Shown here in pieces: positions 1 to 11,684 of a stretch of DNA of 64,000 nt. The notes beneath the pieces are model-generated. The model was not told where the DNA came from. It did no database searches and saw only the letters and a program-made list of their open reading frames with translations. Position 1 is the first letter of the stretch. Each line of letters opens with the position of its first letter. Location: NCBI GenBank assembly GCA_037576215.1, contig JBANDB010000002.1, positions 5,022,001 through 5,086,000 on the forward strand, given 5' to 3'. This DNA is from Armillaria gallica. Lineage: Eukaryota > Basidiomycota > Agaricomycetes > Agaricales > Physalacriaceae. The position numbers and the translations under genes were made by a program.

Positions 1-130
1 GTTATTGGGTACTTGTGCTTTCGTTCTTCAATACAACTGTAGAGATAACGGCAACCGGTCCGTGGCCACCGCTCATCCCCAGTTCCCCTCTTCCAGTTTT
101 TCATTTCACCAAAATCTCATGGCATTGAAC

Positions 131-711
131 ATGGAGCAACCCGTCATCATCATAGCGATGGTCGGTCCCATTCATTCCTCGAGAAAAGCGATTCTAGATA
201 ATCCCCACAGGGCGTGTCTGGAACGGGGAAATCCACGCTGGGTTCTGCGCTCGCTGAATCACTGGGGCTCCCGTTCATCGATGGAGACGATCTTCACCCC
301 CCCGCGAACATAGCCAAGATGTCGTCAGGGCAGCCTTTGACTGACGCAGACCGAGAACCGTGGCTGGCGTTGATCCGCGAGACGGGCGTGGAGAAGGTGC
401 CAGTGGTGATGGCGTGCTCTGCGCTGAAGAGGCACTATCGGGATATCCTGCGGGGGAAGGATGGGTCCGAGATAGAGAAGGCGCCAAGGACGTATTTTGT
501 GTATATCAAAGGTTCCCGCGAGGTGTTGCTGGACCGAATGCAGAAGCGACAGGGCCATTTTTTCAAGGTGGACATGTTGGACAGCCAATTTGAGGCACTG
601 GAGAGTCCAGAGGGCGAAGAAGGGGTCGTTACGGTGCCGCTGGAAGAATCGACAGAGGTACAGGTGGCAAAGGCGAAGGAGGAGTTGCTGAGTATGGTAG
701 TAAATAATTAA
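131..711 (+). CDS. Gluconokinase (gluconate kinase)
   Basis: Phosphorylates D-gluconate to 6-phosphogluconate with ATP, feeding the pentose phosphate pathway in the cytosol. Two exons, 131-160 and 211-711, are joined over a 50-bp GT-AG intron that splits the nucleotide-binding loop. The joined protein has about 176 residues and carries the P-loop GVSGTGKST at residues 11-19. It continues with DGDDLHPPANIAKM, PLTDADREPWL, ACSALKRHYRDILRG and the C-terminal block MLDSQFEALESPE, all typical of the thermoresistant gluconokinase family. The stretch between the EPWL and ACSALK blocks is about ten residues shorter than in most relatives. An in-frame ATG at 119 would add four residues; 131 is preferred because the protein then starts close to the P-loop, as in the family. 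The identification is firm. Confidence 0.93.
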
Positions 712-804
712 GAATAATACAGAGGTGGCCGGCAAATCCCGAGGGGACGCGTATGCAGGACGCGTCTACCAAGCTTAGTATCTCACCCTCACCACTTGTA
801 AACC

Positions 805-1953
805 ATGGTATGTCTGTTCCTTGTTCAGTCTCTTCGACATATCTTAACATTTACTAGGCCAGACGTTATGATAGTAAGTCGCAAGGTCCTTGAAGATGCA
901 GGTCTCTCTTAACATGGAACAGGTCGAACAACCATTTTCTCACCGGAAGGTCTGTATTGCCTACCGCTTTCCCATCACATTGTTCACCGATTTTTTATGC
1001 AGGCCGGTTATACCAGAGTGAGCTTCAGCAGATCGTTTGCTCTGATGTTGCCTGCTGACACGGATTCCCAGTCGAATATGCCATGGAAGCCATCTCTCGA
1101 GCAGGAACCGTCCTCGGGGTCCTCGCCAAAGATGGTGTCGTCCTCGCAGCAGAAAAGAAGGTGACCGGAAAGCTGCTTGATCTATCTGGTGTCAAGGAAG
1201 GTGGCTATGGTGGAAGCGGAGAGAAGATATACCTTCTCAACTCGTGCGTTCACACCATTTTATCGGCCATTGCCACCCATCTCATCCTTGTACAGAAACA
1301 TAATCGGTGGTGTCGCAGGGATCACATCTGATGCCAACTCTCTCGTCAACTACGCGCGCTCAGCAGCCCAAAGGCATCTGTTGACGTATAACGAAGATAT
1401 TCCTGTCGAATTGCTGGCGCAGAGGATGTGTGACATGAAGCAGGGGTACACACAGTATGGAGGTTAGTTTCGCCCCTCGAATTCGAGACTTTTACTCTAA
1501 CGAACTGTGTAGGTCTCCGGCCTTTCGGCGTCTCCCTGCTTTACGCTGGCTACGACCCGCATTACGAATTCCAGCTATACCACTCTGATCCATCTGGTAA
1601 CTACTCTGGCTGGAAAGCGACTTGCATCGGTGCGAACAACGGGACCGCCCAAAGTTTGTTGAAGCAGGAATACAAAGACGATATGGAGGTGAAGGATGCG
1701 ATCGGTTTGGTGCTGAGGACGATGAGCAAGACGATGGATAGCACAACGCTGGGAAGCGAGAAACGTTCGTTATTTCTTTTCATCGATAAAACTGTCACTG
1801 AGGTGTTTATTAGTGGAGTTTGCGGTCTTGACGCTAGACCCTACGACGAAGGAGCCCAAGGCGAAGATATACAGGCCGGCTGAGATCGATGCGTTGCTAG
1901 AAAGCGAAGGGCTAGCGAAGAAGGATGAGGACACTGCTATGAGATCCGTTTGA
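805..1953 (+). CDS. 20S proteasome subunit alpha type 4 (alpha-3, PRE9 type)
   Basis: Alpha-ring subunit of the 20S proteasome core, acting in cytosol and nucleus. Eight exons give 263 residues: 805-807, 858-873, 923-949, 1003-1017, 1072-1243, 1296-1462, 1513-1764 and 1814-1953. The start is [20 protein letters not shown], the family signature of proteasome alpha subunits, followed by IEYAMEAI, where most relatives have VEYAMEAI. Further on are [28 protein letters not shown] and [19 protein letters not shown]. All phases agree and there is no stop or frameshift. The first coding exon is only the ATG, so the usual start is recovered only by splicing at 808-857. The gene is head-to-tail with the gluconokinase gene. 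It is a housekeeping gene and the identification is very secure. Confidence 0.96.
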
Positions 1954-2209
1954 AAAGTGTACTGCTAATGACATTTCCTGACAACTATCAAGGTCTACCG
2001 ACCGTGAAAATCTCCAGTCCTCATGAGGGAACATTATAGTCAATTCGTACTCTTTGTTGTGGTCATTACCGCTGGCGCTGAATCGTGATCACTAACAACC
2101 GCACTAGTCTAAAATTGAGTAGTTGGGCTTGCTGTAAGCTTGTATTGATGCTATACAAGGATATAAGGATATTCAAGGTCGTACGCTGGCCAGTATACTT
2201 CATACAAGA

Positions 2210-2902
2210 TCAGTGACATGCCATTCCCTTATCCTCGCCTAATGTTCCAAGGTTCAATTCTCCTCCGAAAACATAGTGTCCAATAATTGCTCCTACAACG
2301 ACGGCGAAGATGAGGTATGCCTAAAAATGAATGAACGCCTGAATCGGGAGTAGAAGAGGAGGTGACGTACATTGTATGTCATAAAGACGAGCATCAGGAA
2401 GAAGGAGAGGAAGACCGTTATACCATACAGTGTCGCCCTTAGTGCGCGATGAACCGGGGGAACCGGGACACTGAATAGAAGTAAGAATCAGACCTGAGCA
2501 ACGAATCATAAAACGTACCCAGTCGATGGTTTGGCCAAGACTCTGCCTGACAGCAACAAGGCATCCTCCGCAGACTCACTTGCCCTGCTTGAGCTTCTAC
2601 TCCTGCGTGCGTGCTTGCCCTTACTCAGCGACACAGCAATACGAGCATCGACCGTCTTCTGCAGAGCACGGAGGTATTCGTAGAACACCCCAAGAGCGAC
2701 AATAGCAAGACACGAGAGCACGAACTGGGTGGTATTATTGATGTGCCAGCTCCGGAAGACGACGCAGGTATGCTCGATTTGTGTATTCCTATTGATGGAC
2801 ATAAGTGGGAGAAGTAATTTAAGATTAGACCTTGGCAGACCAGAGCATGTTCATTGAGCATCGAGACTTGGCAACCTCTCCACCGTGGGATCCGTGATCC
2901 AT
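2210..2902 (-). CDS. Ctr-family high-affinity copper transporter
   Basis: Small trimeric Cu(I) uptake channel of the plasma or vacuolar membrane. Four exons on the minus strand (2902-2831, 2772-2519, 2470-2371, 2320-2210) give 178 residues. The N-terminus MDHGSHGGEVAKSRCSMNML is short and His/Met-bearing, ending in the MNM motif just before the first membrane span. Transmembrane helix 1 lies in the second exon (around FRSWHINNTTQFVLS). Helices 2 and 3 lie in exons 3 and 4; helix 2 carries MLVFMTYN, close to the Ctr MxxxM signature, and helix 3 carries GAIIGHYVFG. A basic, Ser/Arg-rich cytosolic loop separates helices 1 and 2. The protein ends in GMACH, a typical Cys/His tail. The gene converges on the proteasome gene. 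I infer copper import; whether it sits in the plasma or vacuolar membrane cannot be seen. Confidence 0.93.
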
Positions 2903-3744
2903 CGCTAGGTTTGCTTGTTTGGATAAAGGGTATCGCTGGTGGTGGTTCACTATCAGGCAGCCGTTCCAGGTGTCGCACTGCGCAGCCGACACCGCTGGCT
3001 GTTGCGGGAATCGGAACGAAGTACCGGGTCATGTGATACAGCCGCGTAGCGGAGTTTGCCGCGATGTCGTTTCTCAGCGCAAGGAGATTCTCTCGCATGG
3101 TATACGAAACCAATTGAATGTCTCTAACGCCACGTTTTCCCGAATTCACAAGCCGCAAGCACCCTTAAGCGGAATAAATCGCTGCTCCCAACCTGCGCCG
3201 ATATTCATCCTACCCATGGGCTTATGTTGATAACGAGGACCAGGTTTAATCAGCAAGTCGGAAAATTAAAGGCCACTCTCAAAATAGTTATCTCACTAAA
3301 GTCACTGATAACCTTGTGTTTTCCTGTTTTTAACTTGTGACGCACCCTCTAATCATTCTATTTCCAGTCTGGACTATCTCACAATAGCTGCGGTGCCATA
3401 GATATCCTCACTGGACGCGAAAACTATTGGGCTTCATTTAGCCTCAATGTAACTATTCAGGTACACTTCGCGCGGTCTTCCGAGGTCATCTGTCCTTGAT
3501 GATGCACTATGGTCTTCTATTTTTGCCTTCAACGCTGGCTTGTAACTACTTGATTGACTCCCCGGATAATTCACTAGGCTCATTTGACTCTACACGCAAT
3601 CCGACTGTTATCCGAAGCGCCCGACAATGTTCCCCACGCCGGCATGCCTTATGTCCTGGTGCTCTCTAACGTTAGACAAAAATAACTGGTGCTCTCTATA
3701 AAATAGATGCCAGCAAGACTCAGAGCTGGTCAGAGCTGTTGAAG
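2903..3744. other. Divergent intergenic region between copper transporter and AA9 genes
   Basis: No coding exon is supported here. It is the shared upstream region of the minus-strand copper transporter and the plus-strand AA9 gene. A TATA-like element lies near its right end. Confidence 0.6.
3697..3705 (+). promoter_or_regulatory. TATA box of the AA9 gene
   Basis: The sequence CTATAAAAT ends 40 bp upstream of the AA9 start codon at 3745. A strong TATA element close to the ATG fits an inducible secreted-enzyme gene. Confidence 0.55.
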
Positions 3745-4953
3745 ATGTTCACCTCCATTGTCTCCCTCGCTATTGCTTTGACACAAATCACCCAGGTACA
3801 TGGAACTTTATTTCCGTTGCCATGACTTCTGAAATATCTCGCGTCAGGCTGCAGCCCATGGTGGTGTCCTAGGATACAAGATCGCCAACACTTATTACAA
3901 TGGGTATATCCTTCGTTATCGGCGTCTTCAATATTTCTCACAGCCCCTTATAGCTTCTCAGCATACAACACTCCGGTTGGCCAGAGCTCCATCCAGGTAA
4001 AGTTTATCATAAAGTACCTCCTCTGATTAGATCTAACACGTCTGTCTATCTAGCGAGAATGGGACAGCTACAACCCTATCACAAACCCGGTTGACCCGTC
4101 TCTTTCGTGCAACATCAACGGAGCAGTTCTGGCGCTGCAGAAATCTGCCACGGTGCCCGGTATGCTACTCGTTGATATACTATTCCCTACTCTCATCTCT
4201 ACTCTACAGCGGGCTCTTCCGTCACTGCATTCTGGAACCAATGGCCCCACACCATCGGCGTCAGTGTTTTGTACTCTTCGATTTCCTAACAGCTAATTTT
4301 CTCGGCAGCCGGTTATGGTCTACATGGCCAAGTGCCCTCAACCTGTAGTTCTGCTACTACCTCTTCTCTCGAATGGGTGAGCGTCGCGTCTTGAAAATGT
4401 TCATTGGTTTCGGGAGTAACTGTCTCCTTCCAGTTCAAAATAGACCAGGCTGGCCTGATTTCGGGTACGCTGGATGGTGGCCTCTGGGGTATGGGAGAAC
4501 TCGTCGCAAACAACAACTCCTGGTAGGGATAGCCACCACCGAATACCAACAAGTCCGCTGATGAGCTATAGGACATCCACTATTCCGGCATCCTTGGCTC
4601 CCGGAGAGTACTTCATCAGGCACGAGGTAGGAAACTATCGACTATGATCCGCGAGTAAAGGCTGACGTACCGCTTAGCTGCTTGCAATCCACACTCCCGA
4701 CCAGCCTCAGTTCTACCCCGAGTGTGCGCAACTCATCCTCACCGGCGGCGGAAATGCATCTCCATCTGGAGACTACCTAGTCAAGTTCCCCGGCGCTTAT
4801 TCCGCGTACGTATCTTTGATTGAGTCTTTGCTGAGAAGATCGCTATAATTCTTGTTTAGATCCGACCCCAGCGTCACCATCGACATCTACACCAGCGCTA
4901 ACCAAGCGGCGACCACCTACACCATCCCGGGACCTGCTGTCTGGCAAGGATGA
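3745..4953 (+). CDS. AA9 lytic polysaccharide monooxygenase, one-base frameshift
   Basis: Secreted copper enzyme that oxidatively cleaves cellulose. Ten exons can be placed: 3745-3795, 3848-3903, 3954-3996, 4054-4159, 4210-4259, 4309-4376, 4434-4522, 4572-4626, 4678-4805 and 4860-4953. They give about 246 residues. A signal peptide (about residues 1-20) is followed by HGGVLGY, so cleavage would expose the copper-binding N-terminal His. The second copper ligand is the His of WPHTIGPVMVYMAKC and the axial Tyr lies in QFYPECAQL. The C-terminus IPGPAVWQG is typical of AA9 proteins without a carbohydrate-binding module. Exon 6 is 68 nt where 69 is needed: one base is missing at about 4335-4338, in a run of C. 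An alternative donor at 4345 would skip the break but would delete a conserved Cys/Trp segment. The gene is either a recent pseudogene or hit by a sequencing error; everything else is intact. Confidence 0.88.
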
Positions 4954-5793
4954 AGCTTGACAAACCTTTCGACCGGTTGAGAAAAGATATATCTGTTCCA
5001 GTGTCTGTGACTTCTAATAATGAAATGATCCTGCTTCGCTTCTAAGACCATGTGACGGGCTCTGCTTATATTTTCTGGTTCATAAGAATGACTTTCAAAC
5101 TCTCTCCCTTCATCGCACACTCCAATGTCTCCGCCGACTTCGACAAAGGAATGTCCGCCGTAATCATGCGCTTCAAGCCGATGGTTCTGGAGTACCGCAC
5201 TGTCCAAATGACGTCCAGTTCCTTAGCCACTAATCGTGAGCGTAGGAAATGAATTGGTAGGCTGCCCAGTCCCTGCTTGGACGTCGATTTTTAAAAATGT
5301 GAGCTAACTCTCACTCGCTTGGTTTGCCGGAGAAGCAATTCACAAGTACCGCTCGGGAGTAGGAAAACCTTCCATGTGTGCAAGTCTCCACCGCAATATC
5401 GACCCTACAAGAGTCAATCCCTGCCTCCATGGCCATTGTTTTGAAAGCCTCCGCGCAGTCAATGACGTCCTGCCCCTTGTCAAGAAGGGATAGGGAAAGC
5501 CGAGGAGGAGAACAAATGAACTAGTGCTTCCTTGCCTGAAAACTGAAGATACCGACACCAACTGCACTGTGATGCGCAACGCTTGGTATTCTAACAATAT
5601 GTTCATTCCTGTCTTCCTACTTTCTACGGGTTCCGGGCCGTCTTTTCACGTGACTGGCGCGGGGAAGTCACACGTTACATGAGTCGCGTCAAGGGCTGCA
5701 GATCATGATGTCATGCTGGTATCAAATTCAAGTTTGCTCGTTTTTGCTCGTTCTTCCTCTCTCCGACCAGCAACGATACCGCCCATCTTCAAA
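4954..5793. other. Intergenic region, no gene recognised
   Basis: Only short open frames occur (up to 88 codons on the minus strand at 5340-5606). None has splice-compatible extension or familiar motifs. It holds the 3' flank of the AA9 gene and the 5' flank of the next gene. Confidence 0.5.
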
Positions 5794-6499
5794 ATGATGG
5801 GATTCGTCATGGAGAACATTAAGAACTTAGGCGTGTATCTCGCCAACGTGAGTCGCAGTGAATCTTCCTCTTTTCAAGACTGCCTGACCTTCTCGCAACC
5901 AGTTGTTCAACACAAATCCGGCAATTACCAGCTTATCGAAAAATACGACTGCTGAGCGTGCGGGTGAACATGACACGGCAAAAATCGTGATGAAAGCGGT
6001 ATGTTCTCCTCACAACAGCTTTCACAGCTTCCTGATGTTTATAAAGGTTATAAGAGAAAGATTGTCTTCGCTGGAGGTTGACCTAGTGGGCAAGAGAATG
6101 TCCATTGAAGTTGCAGATATCATCGGGGCGGGGAGTGCACAATGGCTGTGCCGCCAAGCGGTATTCGCGTACGTGCTTCACTCATAAATTTCAGAATCTG
6201 GCATATCTGATAGACGTCTATCAAGGCTATTTCTCCGGGCAAGTCACGAAGTAGAAGGGCTGAAAGCAAGGTTGAATGCAGAAGTGACTCTAGACGGCCT
6301 CGAGGCAATTCTTATCGCTCTTCAGGAACAAGAACGGGCTGTCAGAGCCATTCAAGGCAGTTATAACCTATTTCTCACAACCCTGATAGGTAGAGACACT
6401 GCAGAGCAGTTGCAGGTCGAAATTCGGGCAGCGGAGAACTGGGTAAAAAGAATTCACCAAAACCATCCAGCAGCTCCGACTCCTCAGAGCGGTGTATAA
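5794..6499 (+). CDS. Hypothetical small helical protein
   Basis: I do not recognise the family. Four exons (5794-5847, 5903-5998, 6047-6168, 6214-6499) join with consistent phases into 185 residues starting MMGFVMENIKNLGVYLANL. The middle part (SSLEVDLVGKRMSIEVAD) and the C-terminal part (EGLKARLNAEVTLDGLE, then RAIQGSYNLFLTTLIGRDTA) look alpha-helical and soluble, with no membrane span. The last intron uses the acceptor at 6213; an earlier acceptor at 6194 leads to a stop. The model rests on clean splice sites and protein-like composition only. An in-frame ATG about 80 bp upstream (near 5712) could extend the N-terminus without a recognisable feature. Confidence 0.5.
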
Positions 6500-7235
6500 T
6501 CGTACTACTTCCACGTAAATCATCCGAGTTTGTCATGAAAGTCATCCTATATAGTTCTATTGGTGGCAGTCAAACACGAATAAGTGCCCTGCCCTGCCCG
6601 TCCCGAATACGTCACGCAGAGGCATCAGATAGTATATTCAGCGGCTGCGCAACTACTGAACAAACATGATCAACCGTTAGGATTGATCAACAGGCGATAG
6701 GACCGATTCATAAGGTGAGCGAGCATCAGTCATCCTTCCGTGGGTGTGTATTCGGAGGGACGTCATGCTACACACGGGTCACGGAAGATGGCCAGCACTA
6801 TTAGCAGTATTTATGTGCTATAACAGCTTTGATGCGGTGATTTAGAAATTGGAGCAATGGAACGTGGAACGTGCAAACAACGGCGGGATAGGATGATTTA
6901 AGGTAGAGCTGACACCTAGATAATGCACAATATCATCCAAAGTGACAACCCTTCTTCTGAAAAACCCCAAGCGGAACGCTGGCACTCATACCACACCCTC
7001 CTTGCCACACAGCAACTTAACATGACCACCTTTGACCTAATTCGTAGCGCTCTTACGACCTAAACGGGACGAAGCCTGAAGAAGGTGACCCATAATGCTA
7101 TTTACGGAGATAAGCGAATTCATACAGGATGGGTTGCGACAGACCAGGTAAAATCCCATGAACGAACTTCTTCGACCCAGCATGTTCACGGTAACGTAAT
7201 AGCATGCCAATATGTGTGCTCGGGCACAGTATCAT
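6500..7235. other. Intergenic region; right part shared with the flank of another F-box-like copy
   Basis: No gene is supported. Sequence around 6920-7180 resembles 51000-51100, next to the third F-box-like copy (shared CATCCAAAGTGAC and CTTCTTCGACCCAG words). The duplicated unit therefore includes 3' flank as well as coding sequence. Confidence 0.5.
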
Positions 7236-8156
7236 CTATCCATGTGATATCTTCATACGCTTCCGCAAGGAATGTCCATAAACCTCGGTAACAATGAGAC
7301 CTTTTCGTTGGAAGAAAGAATTATTCTCACTGAAAGGTCTTCGGGCCGCCCTTCCGAAGTGGCGATTCGTGCCTTGCACATCGCCCTTCGTCTCTGTAAG
7401 GATACCATGGCCAGAGAACCGCCGAACGCAATTGATGTACGTCGAACGCGATATCATGTCCTTGAACGAGATCGGTCCGAAGCATTCGAACAACGGGCCA
7501 GGGGCCATACAACGAATGACATCCTCCAGAAAGACTGTCCAATTGGGGTCAGCATGTTGACCATAGATATAATCAGGTGCCGGGTTGTAAGCAGCGATTT
7601 CCCAGTCCACAGGTAGGATACTGAGTTGTGTTGTCGCTTGGTCAAGCGCTATGGAGATTCGAGTCCGGATGATTTGGTGTTGAGAGAGTATTAAAAGGAA
7701 CCATCTGCCCCGGACACGATACCGAATTTCGAGGAAGATTTTCTTGATATTTGGAAAACATTTGCGGAAGCCGATATAATTGGGCATTTGGGATAAGGTT
7801 GTGTATGGCTCCTGGGTGGCGTCCTTATTTGCTTCGACCAGGTCGACGTGACAAGTAATCGTGCGAGTGGAGTGAGGAAGATGGGTGTGGTATATCAGAG
7901 AGTTATTGTTGCGTATGATAGAACTAAGATAGAGGAGATATCTCCCAGTTGGAACGAAAATGTCTCGAGAAGTGATGTGCGCAAAAACATCCTTCCAGAG
8001 GCTGTTGATGAGGGGACATGTTTTCATGAATATAACCCTATCCTCCGATGAATGTTCAGAGTACCAGAGCTCTGAAATAATGGCATGAACGAGCTCGGGA
8101 GGGAGTTGGGGACATGGATCGAGCATGAGGAGCAAATTTCGGAACCCGCTCGGCAT
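7236..8156 (-). CDS. F-box-like hypothetical protein, copy 1
   Basis: Uninterrupted 306-residue frame. The N-terminal block, LPPELVHAIISELWYS then MKTCPLINSLWKDVF and a following strand ending FVPTGRYLLYLSSII, resembles the F-box-like helices seen at the start of many agaricomycete multicopy proteins. The rest has no motif I recognise. Two further copies lie at 18568-19409 and 51208-52119, all on the minus strand. Copy 1 differs at the C-terminus: a small deletion shifts it past the stop used by copies 2 and 3, so it ends in EVYGHSLRKRMKISHG instead of a short tail ending in two aromatic residues. An F-box would suggest a role as substrate receptor of an SCF ubiquitin ligase, but that is inference. 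Confidence 0.6.
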   Translation of the reverse strand: MPSGFRNLLLMLDPCPQLPPELVHAIISELWYSEHSSEDRVIFMKTCPLINSLWKDVFAHITSRDIFVPTGRYLLYLSSIIRNNNSLIYHTHLPHSTRTITCHVDLVEANKDATQEPYTTLSQMPNYIGFRKCFPNIKKIFLEIRYRVRGRWFLLILSQHQIIRTRISIALDQATTQLSILPVDWEIAAYNPAPDYIYGQHADPNWTVFLEDVIRCMAPGPLFECFGPISFKDMISRSTYINCVRRFSGHGILTETKGDVQGTNRHFGRAARRPFSENNSFFQRKGLIVTEVYGHSLRKRMKISHG

Positions 8157-10190
8157 GCAGGCAATAAGGATTCCCGCTACCTTGGTAGTGGGTTATAGAT
8201 AGCGCCCTATTGTGCTTCCGTTTGGCCCTGCGCTGCATTCTGTCAGCCCATAAGAAAAGCAATGACATCGGCCAAGACAAGCATATACGGCACAAAGTTG
8301 GCATCCGCACTTAAGTTGGCTGTGCCAAGTAGATATGCAGCCGCGTTCAATGCACTCCAAAAATAAGGAAGTATTTATGGCTCGTTACTTGTAGGGGGAC
8401 TGGATACTGATTCTGATTCTGAGTTTGAAATCTGCCCAAATGTAGATTTCTTTCCCACTGCATAATCAATGCCCCACCTCGTCTTCGCATCAGCGTTGCG
8501 CATTTCTTTCTCTTCTCTATGCATCCTCAAGTGTATATTCTTGTAGATTTAGATGATCGGAATGTTCTGTGTCTTGTTTCCAGGCCATTTGGTCTACGTA
8601 GGAGAGTCAGACCTTAAAACAAACATTTTAGTCACAGTTCTGTTGCTTCTGGCCTTTGCATTGCTGCTAACGGCAAACCAGGAAACCATATCAAGCTTCT
8701 AAGAGCACAGGAAGAGAAATATTCCCATTCTATGATATAAGCCTTCTCCGAAGGTTTCCATTGCTCAGTAAATTGTTCAGCACAAAGGAAAACATAACTA
8801 GTTTATTGCGGACATTCGTTTTCTGGTTATTCTGATAGGTGAATTGCTTATATGAAGACAGGATTATGTCTGTTCTATTGTATCTGACACTATCCGAGTC
8901 TTCCATGAATAATCATTTAGGTTACAATGACTTTTAGGCAGTCTGCACTATTCCGGCTGAGCGAAGCGCAGAGAAAAAAAATTAACCACTAGAAAGGTTG
9001 CATTATACTTCTGTCATATAAAAGTGGTAGAAAATCTGTGCTACGATGACCCAGAATCGATGGAAGGATGAAAGTACGGCCATGCCTTGAGCTCTTGCTT
9101 CCTAATAGGGTTATTTATTTAGTCTATTTATTCATTATTTAATTTACTTCCCCCCTACCAGTATCGGGCCGAAATTTCTGGGCGACTGAAAACCGCAACA
9201 AAAACTACTCCGGTGTTCCTGGCACCGAAGAATATCCAAATATAGCACATATACGGCCCATTTTCCGTACTGTAATACCGTATAAGGAAGGCCGGCCGGC
9301 GGAGATACAGCTGAGTGATTTCCGATGTAGTTTTTGTCCACCAGAAATGTTCCGGAAATTTCCTTATCCTTGGTGTGATGTTGTCATGTCCCGATACGAT
9401 ATTGATCCCATTAATTTTAGAAGCCTGAATGTACGTGTCGTACCCATGGGATCTGATGCAGAGACATTGGTTATGCGTCACTCTTCTAATTGCTTGTCGT
9501 GCATTCTGGCTGAACCTCTACGGTGTGCAGCCATTCTTCTCTCAACCACGTCCCCTGAGGCGTGGAAATCAAAATGCGCGTCAATGTCGACTTGCTTGCC
9601 CATCGGTGTACTTTGGAATTCGCGGTAAAGGAGGAACTGCCTATTACATACATTATTTTTCGAGTTCAGTCATTTGCTGCACATGCCTGTACGCATGCCT
9701 GCGAGTACTTGTGCAGTTTGAGTTGCCCGTGATTTACTATCATCTAGACACTTCCCCAGGCCTACTTGTTTTACCGTGTACACTGGAAGCGACGTGCAAC
9801 ATCAACACCGACACGGCTTGCGACCATCCTCCACTGGTGCCATCAATGTCTCGGGTCGTCCATTTATTGATGCGCTGCGATATTGGCTGCCGTCGCTGTG
9901 TGTAGCTTCGAGTACGGGGCGCCTGTCCCTGCATTCTGAGCTGTGTGAATCCCTATCGTACTGTTCCCTCGTATCTGACTATATGAAACATGATAGCCTT
10001 GTCATCTAAGGATCCGAATTTCTGGTCACGCTGGATCACTGGACAACCACCAGGGAATCACAATGTGGTGGGCCGTCACAGGTGCGGCAGATCCGAGTCC
10101 TGTGTAAGATCTAACAATGATGCTCAATCTTCATGCCAAATAACTAATTAAGGCCAACAAGCGACCAAGAAGGAACAAACCTACTTAATG
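8157..10190. other. Gene-poor region
   Basis: About 2 kb with no supported gene. Plus-strand frames of 93 and 158 codons at 9347-9905 have no recognisable domain and their composition does not look like protein. AT-rich stretches occur around 8400-9150. Confidence 0.45.
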
Positions 10191-11560
10191 AGTACGTACC
10201 TCATTCTCCAGCATATACTGGGGGCGAGAAGGGACCTGTAAAACGGTTAACAAGCATCTGACCAGCAGCATGAGAACTACTCACGAGACGTCCCTAAGCC
10301 GTCGTTGGGATCCAAGCCCGTAGCAAACGAAACCCAATAGTCCACCACCGTTGGTCCGTTTCACTCAACAAGTTTGATGAGGCGGGCTCGCTGGAAGAAT
10401 TCAGTTGGCCACAGATGAAGTCTATTTCAGATGCGTGATGAACTGGCAAACATCTTAGTATCAGTTGGGCGGATTCAGGAATGGAAATATCCATCTACGC
10501 CAAGATCGTTGAGGCATTGTGCGTAAATTGGTATGCGTATGCTTTCATGCCTGCTTGAGCAGCAGCCCAGGACGCATCGTCAGGGTACAGTTTGAGAAGT
10601 CGATCCAGAATAGTATCAGAGAGGTAAGGCAGGAACACCGAGTAGGTGGTCTGCATGTAACCCATGATGTTCTCATCAGTAAATTGGTAGTAGTCGACGG
10701 TCGACATATGCCGAGAGTCCCTAATAAGCACTAACATCAATTTCAGACTCTGTAAAGTGTTCATATCATACCTTTGATATAAAGGGGATCGTGGCAAACT
10801 GGCCCCTCGCCCATGGACATGTAGGCAGATCAGGAGGAATAGCATCTGAATGACCGTCCAAGCCTCTGCAATTTTTGATATATAGCAGATGAATTCGCCG
10901 CCTGGAAGCAGTCAAAAATGTTTTGTGTGCCAGCGACGGACTTGCAGCCTGGTGTCGCGGCTAGAAAATACTCCTAGGTAGATTCTCTCGTAGATCTGTT
11001 ATAAATTACGGGCGACGCTGCGGAACCATACTCAGAGATCTAACCAAGTGATTCCGAATGGCAATTCATGTGAAACGACTGCATGCTTACCGCAGCCCGG
11101 ACAAAGTCAGAAATCGACGTGCTTAGAAGCACCAGGTTGATCAACATTTGGTCAACGATGCTCTTGCACTTTCTCCGAAAATCGTGACTTGCTCAATCTC
11201 ATTATCAAAGGGAATCGACATATGATGAAGTACATGCCTTGGTTTTGCCGCCACCAAACAAGCCAATGTTTTGTTGAACCCATTCCGAGGCGGTTAGTAC
11301 ATCTCTGACTCCCGAGGTTGAGCTGTCCTCTGTTGTTAGCCTCCTGTCCTCGGGGAAGTCTAGTGGTCCTAACCGACAGTTATAGTTCACAAGATAATGG
11401 GAGTGCCCTGGAGGCAATTGACCAAACAAGCATAGATGGAACGCAGGATTGTACTCTGGTAACACTCTGGGCAACAATAACGCTTCCATTGGACGACGAC
11501 GAACCGCCTGCAGAGAACCGCCACCATACATCCTGAGGCATCATTAGCGCAAGGACCGCA
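10190..11560 (-). pseudogene. Decayed type-B carboxylesterase (carotenoid-ester-lipase type)
   Basis: Remains of a secreted alpha/beta-hydrolase, read on the minus strand. Recognisable blocks are spread over all three frames. GGSSSSNGSVIVAQSV is just after the oxyanion GGG segment (about 11510-11460). RDVLTASEWVQQNIGLFGG follows (about 11300-11230). A nucleophile elbow GESARA, with Arg where Gly is normal, is near 11160-11180. LPYLSDTILDRLLKLYPDD is near 10600, VDYWVSFATGLDPNDGLGT near 10300, and RPQYMLENE near 10200. Switching between these blocks needs several frameshifts and at least one in-frame stop, and the 5' end with a signal peptide is missing. This is a true pseudogene rather than a single sequencing error. 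Confidence 0.78.
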
Positions 11561-11684
11561 TAATCACAAAAAACATGATTCTACCAGAACATCACTGGCA
11601 ATGGATTTTCAGAAGACGCCCCATTCGGCCGATATATGTTGATAGTCAAACAATCCTCCGACATCTCATCGGTATCAAGGTTCT

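Noticed and set aside
9429..9905. 158-codon plus-strand frame
   Set aside because: No motif or protein-like composition, rich in Cys and Tyr in a scattered way, and overlapped by other frames; probably chance.
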